Below the pieces are notes generated by a model that was given only the letters and a program-made list of their open reading frames with translations, did no database searches and was not told where the DNA came from. From assembly GCA_014925825.1 (NCBI GenBank), contig JACGCK010000269.1, positions 1 to 55,060 of the forward strand: a stretch of 55,060 nucleotides of DNA, read 5' to 3'. The stretch comes from Pholiota molesta. Taxonomy: Eukaryota; Basidiomycota; Agaricomycetes; Agaricales; Strophariaceae. Shown one piece after another: positions 22,195-32,903 of the stretch. The position numbers and the translations under genes are program-made. How positions within the stretch are numbered: position 1 is the first letter of the stretch; every line of letters begins with the position of its first letter.

Positions 22195-25100
22195 CACGGC
22201 TAACTAGAGTTGTACAAACAGTAACGACGCGAAATTCTAATAGTGACACAATAAGCAAAAGGATTGAATTAGATTGGAAAGACTCACTCGTAGTTCTAAT
22301 CATATCCGTGCGCCCGCACAGTTTTCGAGACCGTCTGAATTGCTAATAGTCAAAATTGGATTTGACTCCGAAAACATAAGAATCACTTACATGAGATGAT
22401 AAATTGCTGATAGCAATCTCGCGGGAAATCCGAATATCTAATTTGAATACACGGCGCAAAACCAAGCCAATAGCATGGCTCGCGGGAAGTCCAAATATCT
22501 AATTTCAAAAAAGCCATCAATTAGTGCTGCAACGGTGAATAATGTGATCAGACCTACATCAAGCAGCATTGCTCGCTGGAATTGAGCCATTGAATTAGTG
22601 CCGCAACGGAAATAGACCACATTCAGACCTACATTGAGACAGTAACATTGCTCGCCGGAAGTCCAATACCTAATTTTGAAATACCCATCGAATAGTGCCG
22701 CAACGGAAATACAGACCTACATTGAGACAGTAACATTGCTCGGCGGAAGCCCGAATACCTAATTTTGAAATAGGCATTGAATCAGTGCCGCAACGGTGAT
22801 TCAGAATCAATTACTTACCACATCAATCCAACATCAATCTGTGAATAAGAATGCGAGTCAGTAATCAATGGCCACGGGAACTCGGAAAATCACTTCAAAT
22901 TTGGGAACAGACCCGAGTACTAACTTCTAAGTGATCAGATGTTTGCGGGATGTCTAAAAATCGAATTTAACTTGAAGTGCAGTCAAGTGACTATGACAAG
23001 ACAAGTAGATGGCGGGAAGTCAAAATATCAAATTTGAATCATACCGCAAGGTGAGAGCACCATCCAGACATAGGAAGAGATATCTTATATCGAAATATAG
23101 AGTCATAGAAGCGAAGCGGATGTGGGTAATCAAAAGCAAACCTTCAAAACACATGCCGTCGATGGGCGCTTAATTTAGAGATAACGATCAGAGCTAGAAA
23201 TAATCTCATTCAGTGCGTGTTACTGGAAAGATAAGATATTGGATAGAGTACTCACATCCTCAGGACATAGTGTAGAGGGGGCCGTGATAGCGAATAGAAA
23301 TGGCAAGTAGCATTAGGACGGGGTAGAACGGTTCAGATTCCTTCGAAAACTTTCCCATCTTTATACCCCAGAACGCCAAGCCGGACCAATTCTTCCACGT
23401 CCCCATCACCATTTCTCCGATCACCAAATTTAGAATGCAGGGCAAATCCAAAGACATAATACTTAGACTCAACTACTGTTACTGATGCCGACCCCTGCCA
23501 ACGCACAGCTCAGGGATAAACCTTCCTCGTACTTCTGTACTTCTTCCTACCACAATTTAATTTCTTGCTTTATTATGCCAATAGAATTTTATTACAGTTC
23601 TCAAGTCAAATCCAATTTCCTTCGACAAATTATCTACTGCTCGTTCCACATTATACATCTCCAGGAATAGAAAATCTTCCCTTATACATAATATCATTCA
23701 GACTGTGTGCGGTTTCAGGACACGACAAGAAGCCAATCCACGATCTTCGCCTCCATCCCCGAATCACCGCCATAAATCCAAAAAATCGCTTCTTTCTGTT
23801 TACATCATCGGAAGCATTGTAATACTACCCGTTACAGAACGTAATAAATGTATCCAAGTGACGAGTGCCTTGAGCTACCACTTGCCCGGTACACTATTGC
23901 GTGTCCACCAATTAAATCCATGCCGGAGCACCACATTGGCTGGAACCATTACTGTAATTTTCCGCAGGGTTGAAGCATTGCGAGCGGGAATGTCCTTAAA
24001 TTTTAGGCTATGCGAGTAATGCGGAGCATTGCGACTCGAGCGGCAATGTCATCACTGCCGATTGCGTGGATCTCATGAGAGAAGATACGGCATGTACTAA
24101 AGTACGTGCGAGGTTGAAGCGTTGCGAGTGGGACATGACATCACTTGTTCCCATTGCATGCTCCGTCATTGCTTCAGAGTAGAAATATTATTCTCCGTCG
24201 TTCTTATCTCTTGTGAGATGCTCAGTAGTGAAAGTATACTATTCATATTCTCAGAAGGAGATTGAGACAGCGCAATCATTTACTTTGAATAATCTACATA
24301 CAACTACATGCCGAAATCCCACTCAAAAGCGAAAGACACAGTCGCTTTCTACCAGCCTACGCAGTTAAATCTACTAATCACACACTCTAGGAAGCAGCAA
24401 ACTACTGTTTGCGCTGCGCTACATAACAGAAATAGACTTGCCGTGTGTTTCCACCATTTTTTTGCAATGGAAACCTCCAGAGAGGCTTGAGAGTTCAAAT
24501 ATATACATCCAGATGGGCTGAAGCTTTGTTTGAGAGCCATTGGTTGCTTGTTGCGGCGAGCAAACGACGCTAAGCGCTGTGCGTACCGTGCCACTGATTT
24601 AAGCGCCGGCGCTGAATGTGCCGCAGCTTTCAAATTGTGCGCATTTGCATACGCACAACAGCAGTAGCGCTCATATTCTCTAGTACTAATCTGTTATAAA
24701 TCGCAGCTTTCGTTCCAGTTGAACAGAGACGGGCATTCGGATAGTATTCATCACTTTATAACACCGCGCTCCTCCTCTCCCAATTCGCTATTTGAAACGT
24801 GGAAAGTGAATCTGTTCAAAATCAGGGTCGTACATTCCATACGTGCGTACAGTGCTAACATTTTTCCCTTCGTGCGGCGACCGCGATGCGGCGCGATGTA
24901 GTACGAAACGACAGCGACATCACGATTCAATCAATCGAATCTCAGAGCTTGTGCTCTCTTGCGAATTCAATTGGACGCCTCAAAAACGAGGGAATACATA
25001 GCCCCAATAAGCCTGTACTGGATACAGGAAATTTGGAGCGGCCAGACGGGCGCAGCCAAGGATAGCCGTACCGAACATGACCCTCTCCTCCCACCCCGTA

Positions 25101-25590
25101 TCGCGTTTCCAGTCCATTGCGCATCGCACGGGGACCTGAAAAAAACGGCGTAGAAGCCCGTTATTAGTGCCATCAAGGGTCCTCTCGGGTGCGTTGCCAG
25201 CGAAGATGGCGCGCTAGAACTTCCCGCCTGCAAGAAGATGCATTTGCTGAATGCTTGGGTTCGGCGCATTGCACGGATTAAGCACTTTGGTGTCATTTCC
25301 CTCTGGTTTAACGACATAGGGGCATGGCCTAACGGTCAGGGGTTGCTGGGTGTGTAGGTAGCGATGATAATTGGCCGCTGCACAGATGAGGTTTACCATT
25401 TGGAAAATGTGAAAACAAGAACATTAAGCTGAAGAACGAATAAAACACAATGAAAAGCTCGCTTTTCTATATTCTAGTCATAATAAAAATGTCCTTTGGG
25501 TTGTCCTATTGATCACTGGCATAGTCTACTGTATGTCTACGAGACACAGGCAAGGGTAAGCAACGGATGCGGATGAGGAAACAGAGGAGG
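22195..25590. other. Gene-poor region with degenerate tandem repeats
   Basis: Between about 22400 and 22810 a degenerate unit of roughly 90-130 bases recurs. Its hallmarks are GTGCCGCAACGG, CAGACCTACATTGAGACAG and GGAAGTCC followed by TAATTTTGAAAT. Near 23966 and 24112 a TTGAAGC(A/G)TTGCGAG motif recurs. No protein motif, signal peptide or spliced frame could be supported. Confidence 0.45.
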
Positions 25591-25594
25591 AGAC

Positions 25595-27890
25595 GATGAT
25601 CGCGATTCGCTTAGCGTACGCGGATATTCGGAAAACCACCATTTTCATTGTATGTACGTACACGTCTACCGAAGCGGTATATAAGACTACGGATGTTCCT
25701 CTCATTCCCTCATCCGCTCTCCTCTGCTCTCCTCTCCTACTCTTCTCTCCTCTCACTCTCCCTCGCCGAGTTCGGCGCTTCGGCTGATTCTGATCAGTGC
25801 TGCCCTCCTCTGCGCATGCACTCGTCGATGGCGACCTAGTTCGCCTATCCTACAAGTGAGTAGTTGTCGTTATTCAGCGATGAACCTGATCGCTAACGCG
25901 TCGCACCATATGTCGGCTAGCTGCCTGCGCACGGCGTCCCATTCCATGCCGCGAACACATACTGGACAGTGTCGGGCAACAGAAGTGAGCGCGTGTCCTT
26001 CAGCGCCGCATACGCACCCCGCTACAATAGCCGTCGAGCTGAACGCTCATCTGGAATGCGTAGTAAGTAGGCTGCTGCTAATCCGCGCAGCCGTGATATT
26101 GCTTACCGCCGCCCATAGCGCCGATAGCCTTTCGTCCTCGTCAATCATGCGCGATGCGCCGACGCCATGCCCTTGCGCGACTGCGTCAGCCAGCCTCGGT
26201 GCTGGATAAAGCCAGGTAAGTAACGGCCATTAATAGTCTGATATTCGTGCTCACCCATACCCGTCGTCGCATGCATCTCATCGGCGCCATGGCCGGTATT
26301 CTGGCTCGTTGTCGTCGCCGTCGTCCTCGTCGGTAAGTGGGACAGGTAGGCCGTGTTCGCCTGCTGGCTATCGAATCGTCCGCATCGTCGTTCGATCCCG
26401 CGAAACCTCTGCATGTGCCGCAGGAAGGCGGCGGCGCCCGTTGACTTGAATGGCAGTCCCTGCAAGCTCGAATTCGCGGCACTTACTGATGCCCTCGGGC
26501 TGGGCTGCGCCCACAGCGCCTGATAGCCTTTCCGTCCTGGTCGATCCGCCGGAGCCGTGCCCTTGCGCGACTGCCACAGCCAGCCTCGGTGCTGGGAACG
26601 TGCTCTCTAGAGGCAGCTAGTACGCCGCCCTCGCATGCATGTCATCGGCGCCATGTGCTGGTAAGCGCGTCGCCGCCGTCCTCGTGGTAAGTGGAACAGG
26701 TAGGCTGGTTTGCGCGCTGGATATCGAACCGTCCGCATCGTTGTTCGATCCCGTAGGCCGTCTTCATGTGGCGGCGCACGCTGACTTGAAGGCAGTAAGT
26801 GATCTCGTGCACGCTCAATTGGCGCGGCACTCCTGGGCTGCGCCCTCGCGGATCGCGCTTCGGTCGGTTGCCCGTCTCGTCGGCATAAGCGATCGTCGCG
26901 TGCTGGTGCGTTGCGCTCGTCCGTAACTCCTGCTAGAGATCACGCGACTCGGCGCTCAACGCAATCGATTTCAAGCTATATCATCGTGAGTGATGTGTAT
27001 AAAGCGATGCAGTTGGCGGCGCACTCACTGATGTTTTCCCGCAGCCGTCGTCCCCCGCACCCTCGCGAGACGAGCCGCTGTCGTCGTCCGCCTCGTAGTC
27101 TCGTGTTCAAGGGTACGAGACGCGCTGTTGTCGTCCCTCCCGTATCTCGGCGTCGTCGTCGGGCTCTACTCCGCTGTCCGTATAGCCCCCTTGCCGTTCT
27201 CTGTAGCCGTAGTAGTGCGTTGAGCTATCTTCTGTAAGCTGAGAGGGGACATAAGATGTGGCCCACACACCTAGCAGCTCCACGGTGTCCGGACTGGGCC
27301 CGTTGACGACGAGCTGGGCCCATCTGTACGATCTGACTGGCTGGCGCTCGCCCGATGCCCGATGTGCGCCGATGTCCTCGCGTCGAGGAGATGGCGGGGG
27401 TTGATGGCATGGTCTGGTGCCCAATGTATACGGGGTTTCGCGGACGCGTCGGCGGCGTGTTTCCCTCGCTGGGTGTGCGCTGGCGTGTTCTAGATGACCG
27501 ATGGTTGCGTGCTTGGGAGGGTGGTGTGGCAGAGATGAGCGGGTGTTGATGTCGTGCGTGTTGGCACTGGGACGAGCACGTTGGTAAGTTGTCGAGCTCG
27601 CAGCTTTGCCCTAGTACCCATCGGCGTCCGCAGCCGTCGTCGAAGAGTATCGGTGAGTAGTTCGCTCGCATCGCAGAGCGCAAACGTACGTGATAAGATA
27701 AGGCATGATCGCGAGATGGGTGCGTGCGCATCGTCGGCTGTCAGTCGCGGAGGGGAGTGCAGCGCTGTCTGCGGTGTGGAGGGGACGGCGTCGCAGGATG
27801 GCGGAGAGGACGGAGAGCGGGATGGGAACCGAGGCGGACAGCGGAAGCGAGAAAATGGGAGGCCGGAGCGGACGTCGGCGACGGGGGATG
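25595..27890. other. GC-rich degenerate repeat region, no supported gene
   Basis: Several long frames on both strands reflect high GC rather than coding. A block near 26330-26400 recurs at 26690-26755 (TATCGAA(T/C)CGTCCGCATCG and GTTCGATCCCG in both). A second pair matches around 26470-26560 and 26815-26860. Start and stop positions do not agree between copies, which argues against conserved protein. Confidence 0.45.
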
Positions 27891-27892
27891 GA

Positions 27893-30850
27893 TTTCAGCC
27901 TTCCGTTCTGGACCGCGGCGGGGTATCGGGCAGGGTTTACGGAGAGTTACCGCAGTTTGGCCTCGTGTTGGGAAATTGGAAAGGCGAATGGGCACCTCTC
28001 TAGTGTAATCAAAGGGCTGGGCAGTGTGGTCGTTGATACTACGCGCAGAATCTGTATGTACTTATGTAATGGACTTGGAATCAAACAACCCACAACAGCG
28101 TCCGTTGTTTTCAACGCATCCAATTAAATCCCTAATCAAATTCCTGCGCAGACCCACCAAAGATTTTCTCTCCTTTCTCGCTTTCGACGGGCCCCTCTTT
28201 GCAATCTTCACTGATTGTGCGCAAATAAACCACGATGCATCTGTACAATCTGACGCTGCAGCCCCCGACGGCGACGACGCAAGCCATCGTTGGCAACTTC
28301 TCGGGCGCTAGACAGCAGGAAATCATCGTCTCACACGGGACGCGCCTCGAGCTCCTCCGACCGGACGCACAGACCGGTAAAGTCGCGACCGTCATCGCGA
28401 CCGACGTCTTTGGTCCATCCGCTCGCTCGCCGCTTTCCGTTTGACTGGCGGGACCAAGGGTGAGCTTTTTGTACGTATCCCATTTTTGTCTGCGCTCATT
28501 CACCGGGAATCGTGTCTTAGACTACGCCATAGTAGGGTCGGACTCGGGGCGCATCGTTATCCTGGACTACGATCCCAAGACGAGCAGCTTCGTCAAGCTG
28601 CATCAGGAGACGTATGGCAAGTCCGGCGCCAGGCGTATCGTCCTGGACAGTACCTCGCGACAGACCCGAAGGGACGTAGTGTGATGGTGGCTGGTATGGA
28701 GAAGGCGAAGCTGGTGTACATTCTCAATCGAGACGCCGCGGCCAATTGACCATTTCGTCACCGCTCGAGGCGCACAAAAACGCGGCATCATCCACCACAT
28801 TGTTGGCCTGGACGTCGGATTCGAGAACCCCATGTTCGCGGCTTTGGAGGTGGATTATACGGAGTCGGACCAGGATCCAACGGGAGAGGCATTTAACAAT
28901 GCAGAGAAAGTGCGTCGCGCTGATTATTCTATGTTGACATCCAATGACTGACAAGCGGGGTCGTGAAGATGCTAACATATTACGAACTCGACCTCGGCCT
29001 GAACCACGTCGTCCGTAAATGGAGCGAACCAACAGACCCCGGCGAACTTGCTTGTCAGGTTCCTGGTGGCAACTCGCGTCATCCGACCGTTTCGATGGCC
29101 CCTCTGGTGTTCTCGTATGCTGCGAAGACCACATCATTTATCGCCACATGGACGCCCCTCAACACCGCGTTCCCATTCCACGGCGAAAAAACCCACTGGA
29201 AGATACAAATCGAGGCTCATTATTGTGGCAGCTGTCATGCACAAGATGAAGGTGCGTGTCATGTACCGGCCATTTTACGCCTCTTTCCTGACGTGACTGG
29301 CTAGGGCGCTTTCTTTTTCCTCCTTCAAAGTGAAGACGGTGATCTGTACAAGGTCACCATCGAACACGAAGAAGAGGAAGTGAAATCATTAAAAATCAAG
29401 TATTTCGATACCGTTCCTGTAGCTTCCAGCCTGTGTATCCTCAAATCTGGTTTCTTTTTGTTGCGAGCGAGTTTGGCAATCAGTAAGTTGAAATTAATAC
29501 ATGAAAATATCTAATCATTTCTCCCCCTCCAGCTACCTCTACCAATTCCAAAAGCTAGGCGACGACGACAACGAGCCTGAATTTAGCTCAACATCGTACC
29601 CTTCGTTTGGTATGGCCGACCCCACACTTCCCCTACCCCGTGCATTCTTCAGGCCACGCCCGCTAGAGAACCTGATCGTAGCCGACGAGCTGGAATCACT
29701 AGACCCCATCATCGACTCGAAAGTGCTCAACCTGCTCCCCAACTCCGACACGCCTCAAATTTTCGCAGCATGCGGACGCGGTGCGCGCAGCACGTTTAGG
29801 ACGCTTCGACATGGATTGGAAGTGGAGGAGTCCGTAAGCTCCGACCTGCCTGGTATCCCCAATGCTGTATGGACGACAAAACGAACGGAAGACGGTGCGT
29901 GTACCATGCTTCATACGAAGAATTGAAAGCTTACATGATTATAGATCCGTACGACTCATACATCATCCTCTCTTTCGTCAATGGTACGCTGGTCCTCTCC
30001 ATCGGAGAAACCATCGAAGAAGTGCAAGACACCGGCTTCCTCTCCGCGGCGCCGACGCTCGCCGTGCAACAAATCGGCGCGGACGCGCTCCTGCAGGTGC
30101 ACCCGCAAGGCATCCGCCACGTGCTCGCGGACCGCCGCGTGAACGAGTGGCGCGTGCCGCAAGGCAAGACGATCGTGTGCGCGACGACGAACAAGCGCCA
30201 GGTCGTCGTGGCGCTGAGTTCCGCGGAGCTGGTGTACTTTGAGCTGGATCTGGACGGGCAGCTGAACGGTGGGTGGTCTCAATGTGGGTTTTTGTGTGCT
30301 GATGACGTCTTTTCCAGGGTGAAAATGGCTGTTTTTCGTGCTGAAATTGCCTAAACGGGGGTAAGTTTTCTGAAATGAGCGTAGGTCACAGTGCGCAATC
30401 GGGTTCTGGTACCATGCGCGCAGAGTGCAGCCCACCCCGAAGGGCAAGGCTACCGGCACCCCGTATCTACCTACCTACCTACGGCAAGGCCACCGACACC
30501 CCGTATCTACCTACGTACGTACTCTGTAACTCCAATTAGACAGTTTGCAATGACATGAATTTGAACAACTCACAATCCACTCATAGCTGAGTTTGTGAGC
30601 TTTGTGTGATTTTGCGATGGAAAGTCGTGCGAAAAACAACTTGCACGCCAATTAGCCACCTTTTCAACAATTGCAACAACACTACTCACTGAGTGAACAA
30701 CATCCTCTGGGACTCGAAAATGACTGGCTTGCAGGATTCAATAAATCACAAAATAGGTCTTTGGCTACACTACTGATCTACGAGGCCAAAAGTAACATTA
30801 GACAACTTCGTGATCCTTCAGATGTAAATCGCTTACCACGAATTACGAGT
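27893..30850 (+). repeat. Segmental duplication, copy B (RSE1 segment)
   Basis: Partner of 19220-22190. It begins with about 100 bases of the wax-synthase-like 3' end (27893-27990), then RSE1, then the same non-coding tail up to about 30850. Confidence 0.85.
28235..30330 (+). pseudogene. RSE1: RSE1/SF3B3 5'-half fragment, copy B
   Basis: Same order of Rse1 blocks as copy A, beginning MHLYNLTLQPPTATTQAIVG. Copy B reaches slightly further, to [19 protein letters not shown] sequence near 30220-30270, where copy A has a deletion. Lesions differ from copy A: one G is missing in the VFGSIRS codons near 28412, one C near 28643, and the DAAANLT run near 28742 has lost a T where copy A lost a C. Both copies therefore became pseudogenes separately after duplication, or both derive from different decayed parents. 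The missing second half implies that the functional RSE1 lies elsewhere. Confidence 0.9.
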
Positions 30851-30859
30851 CTTTACGCA

Positions 30860-31496
30860 GTAAAGTGAGTTCTTTTCACCGAGCAAAAAAAACGTACGCG
30901 CTGCCATCCCCATCAGTGATGCCATCAATCACACAATTCATCACGTGTTATTTTTATCTCCACAGTGCTTTAAATAGCCTGATATTTGCCATCATTGATA
31001 TGTTACTCAAATAGATTTGATCAGATCAACGTGCATTATATAAGCCTTGTAATTTGCAGCCATCGTGGATTGCCTCTATTTGGCTAAGGCTCCATCACAC
31101 ACAGCCCACTTTGATTTGATCAGATCAACTGCATTATATAACCCATGCAAATTGCAGCCATATTGAAGACTGAAAGACACTCATAATGTAGACCGGACTT
31201 TAGTCTGTCGTAACTGTTTTGCCCAAGTTATTAGCAAATGCACTTTTCATCCTCATTTTGGGCACTTGAAAACCGTTTTGGGCGCTTTTCAATGAATAAT
31301 AACAGGGCACTTTCGTAATTTTGCAGTATTATTGTACCTTTATATACACCTTTTTAACAAACAAATTAATTGTAAATTTGGATAAGAATTGACCTGACTG
31401 TAATTAATTCTATCTGTCCTATTCATTTTGAGTAATTAAAAGGGTTTAAATAAAGACATGTAGGTGCTGAATATGCCTACAGGCTTTGATTGTCTT
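30860..31496. other. Intergenic, AT-rich, with a direct repeat
   Basis: A 50-base direct repeat (GATTTGATCAGATCAAC, then GCATTATATAA and ATTTGCAGCCAT) occurs at 31014-31063 and 31113-31161. No coding exon was found. Confidence 0.5.
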
Positions 31497-31584
31497 ACAT
31501 TATGACGTACAGGGTGTTGGAAAAGGCGTCCTAACGGCATTTTGGTACGCCTGTACGTCATTATTCTGAGACATGTCTTGAAAT
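31497..31584 (+). repeat. Small hairpin repeat, copy 1
   Basis: Imperfect inverted repeat with arms ATGACGTACAGG... and ...CCTGTACGTCAT around GGCGTC, followed by GACATGTCTTGAAAT. The same element, in reverse orientation, is at 48625-48710. Confidence 0.7.
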
Positions 31585-32001
31585 ATACCTATTTTAGGGT
31601 CTCAAATCGGATTTAATTGTTCAGGCCTGTATTACTGAATGTTTTAGTGGTGGTCCTCTGGATGGTGAGTACTGAATTGATACATATTACAAGTAAACTA
31701 AAGATTTTTCTTGTAGACAGCTTTACAATCATGTTTCATGGCCTTTTATGAGTGGTCTTATTCACAGTTAAAGTAAGAAATTCATATATATAGTATTAAG
31801 CTTTTGGTCTGATATATAATAGTATAAATTCCAATATTGTGTTACTGTACATTTTGTCTATATATCAGTGGCAGAAAATGTATTTTCTATGTATAGTATC
31901 CATCAATTTTGGATATGCACTCTGTTTATGATGCACGTGAATGTAATCATATCGATCACTGATAAGGGATTGGTAGGTCTTTTCTCAACATCCATCTCAT
32001 T
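31585..32001. other. Upstream region of the nucleotidyltransferase-like gene
   Basis: AT-rich leader with several possible splice signals. An open stretch near 31870-31975 could be a further exon but could not be linked in frame with confidence. Confidence 0.35.
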
Positions 32002-32886
32002 ATGGAGCCTGATCTAGGTAAGGTATACCCTCTTAATCCCTGTGTCTGTGTTTGCTAAACTTTGGGTTATTTAGAGGATTTTTATGCTTCTATGAGATAT
32101 ACAGAAACTCAACGAAGTCTTCATCTTGTTATCTCTTCCATTGTGGCGCGTTTTCACTTGGGACAATCCTCCACCCTTCTCCACCACCTCCAACAAACAC
32201 AGGCCCTCATTTCTGGATCCTATCCTCTATTGGTTTTATTCCCTGACTCTTTTGAACCCAATGATTTGGACATATTTCTACCTTTGGATTCCCCACTTTC
32301 ACCATCGCCTTTTATCCATTGGATTGAAGATATTTGTGGATACAGAAATGTTTCAACATTTCCCAACCATGGATATATTGGCTTTGACAATTATATCACC
32401 TGTGTCACCAAGCATCAAAAGCTTGTGGGTGGTAGGGTCACTTCCATCAATATCATTGTTGTCAAGAGACGACGGTTATTCCAGGTTATTGCAAAGTTTG
32501 CTTCCACCATTACCATGAATTTTATCTCTTATGCCGGCTTCTGTTCCCTCTATCCCAATCTTACTCTTGACAAGAAGGGTCTTGAACTTTATTCTGGGAG
32601 AACAGAATGGATCAACAAATACCGGAATCGGGGATTTGATATCAAAATTTCTCTTCTTGCTTGGCAGGATACTCCTACTCATCATTGCGGAGAGTATAGC
32701 TCTTGCCCTGCTACTTCACGCAATATTGGAGATCTGTATACCTTGTTTGTCCCTTTCACTGGTGATGCGTCTACTGTTAGACAATCACAAATGGAATGGC
32801 TTGGGAATATGGATTTGGATATATTTAGAGATTGGCAGATAATGCGGGACCCATGCATTGAATATGTTGAGTTTATCATTTTATAA
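32002..32886 (+). CDS. Nucleotidyltransferase-fold-like protein
   Basis: Two exons, 32002-32017 and 32075-32886, join in frame and give 275 residues starting MEPDLEDFYASMRYTE. Residues near 55-80 read ALISGSYPLL followed by NDLDIFLPLD. This is the G-S...D-x-D signature of the nucleotidyltransferase superfamily (hG[GS] then [DE]h[DE]h). Later blocks include TSINIIVV, a possible third strand, and FASTITMNFISYAGFCSLYP. Such proteins are common as hypothetical proteins in Agaricomycetes; substrate and role are unknown. The 3' untranslated region carries the hAT insertion only ten bases after the stop codon, which may affect polyadenylation. Confidence 0.65.
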
Positions 32887-32895
32887 TCATTAGTG

Positions 32896-32903
32896 CTATT
32901 TAC
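32896..32903. repeat. Target site duplication, left (CTATTTAC)
   Basis: Perfect 8-bp match to 36850-36857; eight bases is the hAT hallmark. Confidence 0.95.

Noticed and set aside
22900..23200. Possible CRISPR-like repeat and spacer pattern
   Set aside because: Repeats are degenerate, irregularly spaced and in a eukaryotic genome.
25856..27730. Several open frames over 90 codons
   Set aside because: Both strands are open, no motif is seen, and repeat copies do not share frame.
31085..31094. TAAGGCTCCA, same as the hAT left end
   Set aside because: No matching right end and no target duplication nearby; a ten-base match in this length is weak.
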